61,018 bases of DNA from Silicimonas sp. (GTDB lineage Bacteria > Pseudomonadota > Alphaproteobacteria > Rhodobacterales > Rhodobacteraceae). Each line of letters starts with the position of its first letter. Position 1 is the first letter of the stretch. Under the pieces are notes generated by a model. It was not told the origin of the DNA. It saw nothing but the letters and a program-made list of their open reading frames with translations, and did not search any database. The stretch covers positions 1 to 61,018 of the forward strand of contig JAJEFO010000039.1 of the NCBI GenBank assembly GCA_022820365.1. The letters run 5' to 3'. The translations under genes and the position numbers were made by a program. Shown piece after piece: positions 8,485 to 16,634 of the stretch.

Positions 8485-10323
8485 CTATAGTGCGCCCTCG
8501 GCACGCAGCTTCTCGTACTTGCCCTGATCCCACCACCAGTAGTTGATGCCCCTGTTGTATGGCGGCTTGATCTCTGGTCGCCCGAACACGTCCCAATAGG
8601 CAACCCAGTGCGACCCCTTGTACCAGTTCGGCACCCAGATCATGCGGTCGCGCAGAACCCTGTCGAGCGCCATGACGCGCACCTCCATCTCGGCGCGAGT
8701 TTCAGCACCGATGATCTCGTCGATCAAGGCGTCGACAACGGGGTCGGCCAGTCCGGTCAGGTTGAACGTTCCCGGCGTATTGGCGCTTTCGCTTGAAAAC
8801 AGGATCTTCAATTCAAGCGACGGGCTCAGCGGCAAGATGAATCGGGCGACGTAAATGTCATATTCGAAGTCTTCCTGCCTCTGTTCAAGTTCCGCACTGT
8901 CGATCAGCTCAAATCTGGCATCGATGCCGAGAAGCTTCAGGTTTTCCGCGAAAGGCAGGACAATGCGCTCGAAGGCCGGCCCGTCATCGATGAACTCGAT
9001 GCTCAGCACCTCGCCATCGGCATTGCGTCGCATACCGTCATCGCCGATGGTCCACCCTGCCTCTTCGAGTAGAGCATTTGCCGCCCGAACAAGCCGACGG
9101 TCCGTCTTGCTCGTTGTGCTGACAGGCGGCACGAAGGCCGGTTCGGTGAAGACGGTCTCCGGCAACTGATTGCGGTAGGGTTCGAGCACGGCGAGTTCCT
9201 CACCTTCCAGCATCCCCTCGGCCTGCATTGGCGCATTTTCCCAGAAACTGTCGAGCCGAGCATAGGATCCGTAGAAAAGCGTTTCGTTCGACCATTCGAA
9301 GTTGAACATCATCCCGATGGCTTCGCGCACTCTCCGGTCCTGGAACTTAGGAAGCCGCATGTTGAACCAGAAGCCCTGCGCGCCGGACGGCCGGCCGTCA
9401 TCAAGCACCTCGCGCTTCACCCAGCCCTTATCCAGCGCCGGAAAGTCATAGGCTGTTGCCCAAAGGGCCGAGAAGAACTCTTCGTGAAACAGGTAGACGC
9501 CTGCCTTCAGCGCCTCGAACGCTGCAGTGTTGTCCGCAAAATACTCGTAACGGAAGCAGTCGAAATTGTACGCGCCGACGTTCACGGGCATTTCGGCTGC
9601 CCAATAGTCGGGATTGCGGCAGTAGACGATCTGGCGACCTGCATCGACCTTGTCGACAATGTAAGGTCCTGAACCGAGAGGTGGCTCCAGCGTCGATCGC
9701 GTGAAGTCAACGGTCTGATAGTAGTGTTCCGGAAGCACGGGCATCTGGCCAACCTCGGAAATCAGGTCCCGCGTCGCGACGCCCTCGGCGAACTCGAATC
9801 GAACCTCGCGTTCAGAAAGTGCCTCGACATTTGCCACGTCCTCAAGCGCAATCCTGTAGTTCGGGCTGCCGTCGGTCTTTAGCGTCCTGATCGTCCAGAC
9901 AACGTCCGACGCCGTCACCGGCTCTCCGTCCGCGAAGGTTGCGTGGTCACGCAATGTGAACACGACCCACGACCGGTCCTCGGGGTATTCCAGCCTTTCG
10001 GCGAGCAAGCCGTAGACCGCGTCGGCCTCGTCATAGGCCCGATCCAAGAGCGAGTCATAGATCAGTCCAAGGCCCTGCGCCGGTTCGCCAGCGAGGATGA
10101 ATTGGTTCAGGCTGTCGAAGGTCTGGCTTGCCAGGAAGCCCCGAAAGCTCATCGTGCCCCCTTTGGGCGCATCCGGGTTCACGTAATCGAAATACGGGAA
10201 ATCCGGAGGGTACTTGAGTTCGCCAAAGGTCGAAATACCATGGCTCGTGATCGTGTCCTGATGGCTTTCGGCAAATGCCGCGCCTGTCAGGCCGAGAAAC
10301 ATGCAGAATATGGCTGCCCGCAT
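8485..10323 (-). CDS. YejA-like extracellular peptide-binding protein (SBP family 5)
   Basis: A 612-residue periplasmic solute-binding protein of ABC transporters. The start at 10323 gives a clean Sec signal peptide (MRAAIFCMFLGLTGAAFA, cleavage before ES). The mature N-terminus HGISTFGELKYPPDFPYFDY and the following NPDAPKGG are hallmarks of the YejA/microcin C-type subgroup of oligopeptide-binding proteins. The C-terminus ends in the WY-rich YNRGINYWWWD region typical of the group. Longer in-frame extensions upstream run into the divergent gene and are not coding. No yejBEF permease or ATPase genes are adjacent, so this is an orphan binding protein. It is divergent from the reductive dehalogenase gene. 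Confidence 0.9.
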   Translation of the reverse strand: MRAAIFCMFLGLTGAAFAESHQDTITSHGISTFGELKYPPDFPYFDYVNPDAPKGGTMSFRGFLASQTFDSLNQFILAGEPAQGLGLIYDSLLDRAYDEADAVYGLLAERLEYPEDRSWVVFTLRDHATFADGEPVTASDVVWTIRTLKTDGSPNYRIALEDVANVEALSEREVRFEFAEGVATRDLISEVGQMPVLPEHYYQTVDFTRSTLEPPLGSGPYIVDKVDAGRQIVYCRNPDYWAAEMPVNVGAYNFDCFRYEYFADNTAAFEALKAGVYLFHEEFFSALWATAYDFPALDKGWVKREVLDDGRPSGAQGFWFNMRLPKFQDRRVREAIGMMFNFEWSNETLFYGSYARLDSFWENAPMQAEGMLEGEELAVLEPYRNQLPETVFTEPAFVPPVSTTSKTDRRLVRAANALLEEAGWTIGDDGMRRNADGEVLSIEFIDDGPAFERIVLPFAENLKLLGIDARFELIDSAELEQRQEDFEYDIYVARFILPLSPSLELKILFSSESANTPGTFNLTGLADPVVDALIDEIIGAETRAEMEVRVMALDRVLRDRMIWVPNWYKGSHWVAYWDVFGRPEIKPPYNRGINYWWWDQGKYEKLRAEGAL

Positions 10324-10341
10324 TGGAAGCTCCCTTGCGAA

Positions 10342-10381
10342 TCGGTCCTGCGACCGACTTGCCCGCCTTGCGGCAGCCGCA
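10342..10381. promoter_or_regulatory. Two palindromes between yejA-like and rdhA genes
   Basis: The short divergent intergenic region contains two perfect inverted repeats: TCGGTC-ctgc-GACCGA at 10342-10357 and TGCGG-cag-CCGCA at 10369-10381. The first is close to the yejA-like ATG. They are candidate operator sites or hairpins; no regulator gene is adjacent. Confidence 0.35.
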
Positions 10382-10452
10382 TCCGATTGTCGACTGCGGC
10401 GGGCACATCGGCCACTTGTGCAATTCAATACATGCGGATTAGCTTCGCGACA

Positions 10453-13400
10453 ATGACCCGCTTGTTCACAGACAGTAACCGTCCTGTTCATCTCGGCCCC
10501 TATCCGCTGGAGCGCCTTCGCAGATCCAGAACGGCGGATGTTGCGGGCCTGCCTCGTCCCAAGCCGCTGGCCTTCCGGAAGCCCGACGCGCCGGATTGCA
10601 TCGTGAACGCAATGGCGGAGTACCAGGCGATGATGGACGCGATCAGGGACGGCCTCGTCAACAAGGCTGTTGCCGAGTGTCCGGCCGACCCGACAGAACG
10701 GGCTCGTCACCTCAAGTCCTTCGGGTACTTTTCGGACGCCGCGATGGTCGGAGTCTGCCGCCTGCCCGACGACGCCCTTCTGGAAGAGCCATGGAGGAAC
10801 CCTGACATTGACCGGTTGGCCAATGACCTGAAGACGCGCCAGACAAAGACGCTTGCAAGCGGGATCGACATGATCATGGCGGACCTGAAGGAGTCGATGG
10901 ATGCCCCGCCGTCCACCATTGGCGGACACACCCATGCTGCAGTCTTCCTCAATGCGCGGCCGCGACCGATCCGGGACGACGAGCCAGGAACGGAGTGGCT
11001 TGAGGGAGCCGAAGACTATGCCGCCTGCCTCCGTGCATCGGAAACTGCGGTCATCCTGGCAAACTACATTCGCCTTCTCGGCCATGACGCCAAGGCGCAC
11101 AGCGCAACCTCCTCGGACGTCGACCTGAACAGGCTGGCTGTCGAAGCCGGGCTTGCGATCGCAAGGCAAGGCGTTCTGCGCAATCCGTTCCTCGGTGACA
11201 GGTTCGGTCTTGCGGCGCTGACCACCACTTTCGAGATGACGCCCGACCTGCCGCTTGCGGCAAAGCAGCCGTTGATCGGCACACGTGGCCCTGCATGGTG
11301 GTCTGGCTACCGAACCGCAAAAAACGCATTCAACAAGGACCCTTTCAGGCGCCGCAACTACGTTGACGGCCCGCACCCGTTTGAAACCCTGAAGCGCGTG
11401 GACGATCCCACGACCTTCATCGACGAGCCGCGCGTGCCCCGCGTGCCGAAACGAACCGACATGTTTGCGCGCGCCCAGTTCGGCGACATGGGCAAGGCTG
11501 TGCAGGACGGCGCAAGGAACGGGCATTACGCCCGGAAGGCACCGACGGCAATGGCGCAAAGACGCATGCTCGGGGCCTTCGTGCTGTTGCAGGACGGTGC
11601 GTCCGAAGCGGGCAATCGCCCGTCGGTCGCAGAACGCAACGCCGCGAACGTGAAGGCGGCGAGCTACTTCCTGGGCGTCGATGCGGTCGGGATCAGCCGC
11701 TGTCCCGAATGGACATGGTACAGCCACGACGCGACCGGCGTACCCATCGACCCGCCGCACGATCAGGCGATCAGCATGATCATTGACCAGGGCTACGAGA
11801 CAATGGAGGGGGCCAGCGGCGACGACTGGATCAGCGTCGCGCAGTCCATGCGCGCCTATCTCAGGTTTTCCCTTCTGGGAGGCGTCATTGCGAAGCACAT
11901 CAGGAGCCTTGGCTACGGGGCAAAGGCGCATACGGTCCTTGATGGCGAGGTCGTCCAGCCACCGCTCCTGCTGCTGTCGGGCCTTGGCGAGGTCAGCCGC
12001 ATCGGGGAAGTGATTCTGAATCCCTTCCTCGGGCCCCGCCTCAAATCGGGTGTCGTGACCACGGACATGCCGCTCGCACATGACAAGCCAATTGACTTCG
12101 GTCTCCAGGCATTTTGCGAGGCGTGCAACAAGTGCGCGCGGGAATGTCCGTCAGGCGCGATCACGGCGGGTCCGAAACTGATGTTCAACGGATACGAGAT
12201 CTGGAAGTCCGACAGCCAGAAATGCGCAACCTACCGCATCACGACACCCGGCGGCGCCATGTGCGGCAGATGCATGAAGACCTGCCCGTGGAATCTTGAA
12301 GGACTGTTTGCCGAGAAGCCCTTTCGCTGGGCAGCCATGAATGTGCCGGCGCTTGCCCCCGCCCTTGCGCGCCTTGATGACCGCCTGGGCAACGGCGGTC
12401 TTAACCCGGTCAAGAAGTGGTGGTGGGATATCGGGATCGAGGAAGACGGCGGCTACCGGCCGGCACGCGAGGCGGTGAACGCCCGCGACCTGCAGCGGGA
12501 GCTTGACCTGAAATACGAGGACCAGACGCTGGCCGTCTATCCGGCACATCTCACGCCGCCGCCCTGGCCATACCCCTTTCCAATGGACCGCGAATCCGGG
12601 ATCGAGGCCTACGAAGCCATGCTGACGCCAGAGGCATACAAGGCGCGTCTCGAGCGCGGGGACACCGAGGGTCTCGCGCACGAAGTTCTTGACCATGCAG
12701 ACAGTCCGGTCCTGAAGATGGTCGTGTCGAAGGTCAATCCACGCGGCGGCGGCATAACGATCTATGAGTTCCGCGACCCCGACGGCCGCGACCTGCCGGA
12801 ATGGACGGCCGGCGCGCATCTGGACATCGTCGTGGCACCGGAGTTTCTTCGGCAATATTCAATGTCTGGCAACCCGCAAGACCGTTCGGTTTACCAGATC
12901 GGCGTCCTGCGGGACGGCGGCGGGCGCGGCGGCTCGACGCTGCTGCATCGCATTTTCACGGCAGGTCGCCGGGTCTTCCTGTCGAAGCCGATCAATCACT
13001 TCCCTTTGGAGGAAGGCGCCGCACGGACGCTTCTCATGGGCGGCGGAATTGGGGTCACGCCAATGGTGGCCATGGGGCATCGCTTGCATGACCTCGGCCG
13101 CGACTTCACGCTTCATTATTCGGTGCCGTCGCGTGACAAGGCCGCCTATCTCGATGACCTCCTTGCCATGCCCTGGGCGGAGCATGTCACGCTGCACGTC
13201 TCCGACGAAGGCAGCCGGGCGGACCTGCTGTCAATACTCGGGCCGTACTCGGTCGGCACCCACGTCTACACATGCGGCCCGGACCGCTACATGTCCGCCG
13301 TCATTGAGGCGGCCGAACGACAGGGCTTCCCGGATGAAGCTCGCCATCTCGAGTACTTTTCGGTTCCCGAGGTTCCAGAATACGAAAACCACCCGTTCAC

Positions 13401-13656
13401 GCTGAAGCTCATCCGATCCGAAATCACGCTTGAAGTGCCTGCAGACAAGAGCGCGACCGATGTCCTGACCGAACACGGCGTTGCTATTGACGTGAAGTGT
13501 TCGGACGGGCTTTGCGGCGTCTGCAAGTGCGGCTTGGTCGCAGGCGAGGTCGAGCACCGCGACTTCGTGCTCTCGGCTGCGCAGCGCAAGGACTCCATCA
13601 TTCTCTGCCAGTCTCGCGCCGCCGAGCCGGATGGCGCCATAGAGGTGGACATCTGA
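10453..13656 (+). CDS. Cytosolic reductive dehalogenase fused to flavin/[2Fe-2S] reductase (BhbA-type)
   Basis: A 1067-residue multi-domain enzyme. Residues 1 to about 680 form a cobalamin-dependent reductive dehalogenase core with two 4Fe-4S motifs: C555/C558/C561/C565 and C604/C607/C611 (extra Cys591). Tyr423 (WTWYSH) and Lys491 (GYGAKAH) lie in the regions where NpRdhA has its catalytic Tyr and Lys; exact equivalence needs an alignment. Residues about 750-980 are a ferredoxin-NADP-reductase-like domain with RQYSMSG (800-806, flavin) and GGGIGVTPM (863-871, NAD(P)). The C-terminus is a plant-type [2Fe-2S] ferredoxin (C1016, C1021, C1024, C1052). There is no Tat signal and no RdhB anchor, matching the aerobic catabolic class (BhbA, acting on dibromo-hydroxybenzoate). 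ATG 10453 is preferred over ATG 10432, seven codons upstream. Confidence 0.9.
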   Translation: MTRLFTDSNRPVHLGPYPLERLRRSRTADVAGLPRPKPLAFRKPDAPDCIVNAMAEYQAMMDAIRDGLVNKAVAECPADPTERARHLKSFGYFSDAAMVGVCRLPDDALLEEPWRNPDIDRLANDLKTRQTKTLASGIDMIMADLKESMDAPPSTIGGHTHAAVFLNARPRPIRDDEPGTEWLEGAEDYAACLRASETAVILANYIRLLGHDAKAHSATSSDVDLNRLAVEAGLAIARQGVLRNPFLGDRFGLAALTTTFEMTPDLPLAAKQPLIGTRGPAWWSGYRTAKNAFNKDPFRRRNYVDGPHPFETLKRVDDPTTFIDEPRVPRVPKRTDMFARAQFGDMGKAVQDGARNGHYARKAPTAMAQRRMLGAFVLLQDGASEAGNRPSVAERNAANVKAASYFLGVDAVGISRCPEWTWYSHDATGVPIDPPHDQAISMIIDQGYETMEGASGDDWISVAQSMRAYLRFSLLGGVIAKHIRSLGYGAKAHTVLDGEVVQPPLLLLSGLGEVSRIGEVILNPFLGPRLKSGVVTTDMPLAHDKPIDFGLQAFCEACNKCARECPSGAITAGPKLMFNGYEIWKSDSQKCATYRITTPGGAMCGRCMKTCPWNLEGLFAEKPFRWAAMNVPALAPALARLDDRLGNGGLNPVKKWWWDIGIEEDGGYRPAREAVNARDLQRELDLKYEDQTLAVYPAHLTPPPWPYPFPMDRESGIEAYEAMLTPEAYKARLERGDTEGLAHEVLDHADSPVLKMVVSKVNPRGGGITIYEFRDPDGRDLPEWTAGAHLDIVVAPEFLRQYSMSGNPQDRSVYQIGVLRDGGGRGGSTLLHRIFTAGRRVFLSKPINHFPLEEGAARTLLMGGGIGVTPMVAMGHRLHDLGRDFTLHYSVPSRDKAAYLDDLLAMPWAEHVTLHVSDEGSRADLLSILGPYSVGTHVYTCGPDRYMSAVIEAAERQGFPDEARHLEYFSVPEVPEYENHPFTLKLIRSEITLEVPADKSATDVLTEHGVAIDVKCSDGLCGVCKCGLVAGEVEHRDFVLSAAQRKDSIILCQSRAAEPDGAIEVDI

Positions 13657-13795
13657 AGCAACGGGAGTTCGTGGATGACGCGAGTCGGGAAGTCCGCGCA
13701 CTGACGATCAGATCCTCGGGCGGATCTGGAGTCCAATCTCAAGGAATGCGGAACCGACCAACCCGCCCTCGGCAGTGCCGCATCGTCACAAGCGG

Positions 13796-14218
13796 TCAAC
13801 CGACCAATTCGAGCCCCGAAAAGAAATACGCGATCTCGACCGCAGCGGTTTCAGGCGCATCCGAACCATGCACAGAGTTCTCGCCCACGCTCTCGGCAAA
13901 TTCCGCGCGTATCGTGCCAGGGTCGGCGTCAGCCGGGTTGGTCGCTCCCATGACATCGCGATTCCTGGCTATGGCGTTCTCTCCTTCGAGCACTTGCACC
14001 ACGACCGGATCCGAAGCCATGAACCCGCAGAGCTCGTCATAGAAGGGCCTCTCGGCATGCACTTCGTAGAACTTGCCTGCCTGCGCCTTGGTGAGGTGGA
14101 TGCGCTTCTGAGCGATAATCCGCAGCCCGGCTTCCTCGAACTTTGCGTTGATCTTGCCAGTCAGGTTTCGCTTGGTCGCATCGGGCTTGATGATGGACAA
14201 TGTGCGTTCGATCGCCAT
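13796..14218 (-). CDS. ndk: Nucleoside diphosphate kinase
   Basis: Ndk balances NDP and NTP pools through a phosphohistidine intermediate. The 140-residue protein is standard length and starts [18 protein letters not shown]. The catalytic His lies in the canonical [16 protein letters not shown] motif (NxxHGSD) near residue 117. It is transcribed toward the reductive dehalogenase gene, ending 139 bases from that gene's stop; the two genes are convergent. Confidence 0.98.
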   Translation of the reverse strand: MAIERTLSIIKPDATKRNLTGKINAKFEEAGLRIIAQKRIHLTKAQAGKFYEVHAERPFYDELCGFMASDPVVVQVLEGENAIARNRDVMGATNPADADPGTIRAEFAESVGENSVHGSDAPETAAVEIAYFFSGLELVG

Positions 14219-14665
14219 GTGGAATCCTCGTCATTCAGTTGTGCAGGGCATCACGCATCCCCGTGGAATTCGCGGGTCGCTAGCACGGAAGCCCATCGAA
14301 GAAAAGTCGGTGCGGACGGCTTCGACATCATCGAATTACATGCGGGCCGCACTCGTTGGTCGCAGAGGGCGTCATCAACCTCATGATGATGCAGAGCGCG
14401 TTCGCGTCATCGCGCACCGCGGACGAGTTGGAGCCGGTCACGAAGGGTAGCCGGACCTGCCGGGCGGTGTGGTCACGCGGGGAGCCGATGGAAAACTCGC
14501 TGGCATGTTCGGGAGGCTGCAGCGCTCCGGCAATTGGTTCAGCGTGGGTCATGGCAAAGACCTGAGACCGCTGCACCTGGTGACGATGAATGGTCTACCG
14601 ATCCAACGGTCTCACGCACTTCTTGACATCGGGCGGTCACAAACCGACGCGACGGTTGAGCTTGC
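14219..14665. other. Intergenic region (447 bp) between ndk and Lrp-type regulator
   Basis: No supported gene. Short frames on both strands lack domains. It should contain the ndk promoter on the minus strand, but I cannot point to convincing -35/-10 boxes. Confidence 0.4.
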
Positions 14666-15187
14666 TCAGGTGTCGCGCGGCTTCCAGTTGCGTTTGAGAA
14701 GAAACTGGTTCTTGAAGTTCTTCAGCCCCAGCATCACCTCGGCGTCCACTATGTCGTCAACGCCGTGGATGTGATCTTCCAGGAAACTTGCGAGGTCGTC
14801 CGGATCGTCGCAGATCAGCTCGACCAACAAGTCAAAGCGCCCAGTTACCCACAATATGTAAACGACGCTGGACAACGCACCCAACCGTTCAGCAACGGCT
14901 TGGGGAGTGATGCCCGGGGCCACCTTGAGACAAATCATCGCGTCTGCCTTGTAGTCGGACGCGGTCGGATCCGCGATGGCCACAATCCGCAACAGCCCGG
15001 CGTCCTTCATGCCATTCACCCGGTTCCGGACGGTGCCTTCGGAGACCTGGAGCTTGAGCGCGATTTCGGAATACGGCATCCGTCCATCGTCTTCCAGCAT
15101 CCGGATGATCTCGCTGTTCAGACGCCCTTCAACGGAATGGGTGCCTCTCCTTCGAGTTGCCTTTCTTTTTTCTGGCCTAGCCGGCAT
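14666..15187 (-). CDS. Lrp/AsnC-family transcriptional regulator
   Basis: A 173-residue regulator. An N-terminal winged helix-turn-helix (EGRLNSEIIRMLEDDGRMPYSE..LQVSEGTVRNRVNGM, about 20-60) is followed by the ligand-binding RAM domain with the IVAIADPTA segment and VVYILWVTGRFDLLVELIC, the typical regulatory beta-strand core. The start at 15187 (MPARPEKRK) is preferred; an upstream ATG would add 23 residues that are not family-like. Such regulators often control amino-acid metabolism. The nearest downstream-oriented metabolic genes begin at 16565, so it may act on the catabolic block, but that is inference. Confidence 0.9.
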   Translation of the reverse strand: MPARPEKRKATRRRGTHSVEGRLNSEIIRMLEDDGRMPYSEIALKLQVSEGTVRNRVNGMKDAGLLRIVAIADPTASDYKADAMICLKVAPGITPQAVAERLGALSSVVYILWVTGRFDLLVELICDDPDDLASFLEDHIHGVDDIVDAEVMLGLKNFKNQFLLKRNWKPRDT

Positions 15188-15551
15188 GTCTGCTACAGAT
15201 CCCCGGTCTTGTCGCGCAAATCCTGTAATAATCCAGAATCGGTCGGTGTTGAACACACCGGCCCGGACCGGGCGCGTCGGACAGATCTCTGTATCCCGGC
15301 TGGAGTCCTCGAAACGAACTGCAAGGGTTCATTGCGCACGCGCTGCAGGGCCATCGTGTTGACGGGCCGGGCTGAAGTTCCATTGCAGGACGAGATTGTG
15401 CTTTGCGGGCAGGCATTCCACCAAGCTGCGGCGGTTCGCAGAGATGCGCATCGCGAATTGTCACGTTCGTGCCGACCAGCCCCTTCCGCTCGACTGCGCC
15501 ACGGCCCAGCGGAACGGTGACCCTTGCGGCGTTCTCGGTCCGCCCTCACAT
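15188..15551. other. Intergenic region (364 bp)
   Basis: Between the Lrp-type regulator and the end of the MetX-like gene. No recognisable gene, RNA or hairpin with T tract. Confidence 0.4.
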
Positions 15552-16565
15552 TCACTCTCCGAGCAGCTCACGAAGCCCTGCATCGAGCGCTGCGGCAAAT
15601 CCAGCATCGTTGCCGGGATTGGCGGCGCAATGGCCCCAAGGCGAGTCATAGGGCCGGAACTGGGCATTCGACATATGCTGTGCCTCGATCTCGTTGTCCT
15701 CTGGAGGGAAGTAGAGATCCTGTGAGCATGGCATCAGAATGGCGCTTGCCCTTATCGCCCCAAGTGCAGCCTTGAAGTCGCCGTTGTATAGCGGTCCGGC
15801 CGAGATGTCCCCGGCCTGCCAGGTTGCCAGCTTTGCCAAGAGATCGTTGGCATCCCAGCCTTCGGCGTGATCGATCTCCCAATCGACCAGAAGATCCTCG
15901 ACAGTCTTGAATCCCAGCTTGCGATACAGGCCTTCACGATAGAACGCCTGCGAAAATGCCCAACCGGCATAAACGCGGCCAAAGGCCTTCAGCCCGGCAA
16001 CCGGCGCACTGTCGTAGTCCCCGCCATTCCAGTTCTGATCGGCGCAAAGCGCCGCCTTGACGCCTTCCAGGAAAACGAAGTTGTGCGCTGACGTCCTGGC
16101 AGATGCACAAAACGGCAGGATCGCTTCGACCATGTCTGGGTATTGCGCCGCCCATTGGTAGGACTGACATCCGGCCATTGACCATCCCGCGACTAGGGCA
16201 ATCTTCTCAATTCCGAGTTGATCATGAATCAACCGGTGCTGCGCAGCAATATTGTCCCACATCTGCACCAACGGAAAGCGCGGCCCGTCTTGTGGGACAG
16301 GCGTGTTCGAAGGCGACGACGAACGGCCGTTGCCGAACAGGTTCGGGCTGACGATGAAATGGCGTGCAGGGTCAATGGCACGCCCGGGTCCGAAGAAGCC
16401 TTCATTGCGGGTGTCGGTACCTGTGTAGAATGTCGGCAAGACGATCAGGTTGTCGCGCGCGGGCGAGAGCGTGCCGTAGCACCGGTAGGCAAGCTTGGCA
16501 TCCTTCAGGACTTCACCTGACAGAAGCGGGAAATCTCCAAGCTCAAGAATCTGGTAGTCCGACAT
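15552..16565 (-). CDS. MetX-like alpha/beta-hydrolase (homoserine O-acetyltransferase family)
   Basis: A 337-residue alpha/beta-fold protein of the homoserine acetyltransferase family. The probable catalytic triad is Ser129 in the elbow GWSMAGCQ, Asp283 (SQDLYFPPED) and His312 (WGHCAANPG). The elbow differs from classical MetX (GGSMGGMQ), so acyl transfer to homoserine should not be assumed; family members include hydrolases and other acyltransferases. It lies 69 bases downstream of the type III glutamine-synthetase-like gene in the same direction and is probably the last gene of that operon, which makes a catabolic hydrolase role plausible. The start has a GGAGGAGGG ribosome binding site. 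Confidence 0.78.
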   Translation of the reverse strand: MSDYQILELGDFPLLSGEVLKDAKLAYRCYGTLSPARDNLIVLPTFYTGTDTRNEGFFGPGRAIDPARHFIVSPNLFGNGRSSSPSNTPVPQDGPRFPLVQMWDNIAAQHRLIHDQLGIEKIALVAGWSMAGCQSYQWAAQYPDMVEAILPFCASARTSAHNFVFLEGVKAALCADQNWNGGDYDSAPVAGLKAFGRVYAGWAFSQAFYREGLYRKLGFKTVEDLLVDWEIDHAEGWDANDLLAKLATWQAGDISAGPLYNGDFKAALGAIRASAILMPCSQDLYFPPEDNEIEAQHMSNAQFRPYDSPWGHCAANPGNDAGFAAALDAGLRELLGE

Positions 16566-16634
16566 GGCTGCCCTCCTCCACTTGGACAGGTTCCTCGCAT
16601 CCGGCCTGCACGGGGCAACCCGACAGCCGGCGCG

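Noticed and set aside
8485-12081. Minus-strand open frame of 1198 codons covering the YejA-like gene and much of the divergent dehalogenase
   Set aside because: Only the part from 10323 downward has a signal peptide and family similarity; the upstream 586 codons are antisense to the dehalogenase and have no domain.
16566-16634. Possible riboswitch upstream of the MetX-like gene (SAM-type would be expected for metX)
   Set aside because: The 69-base spacer is too short and shows none of the conserved SAM-II elements I know.
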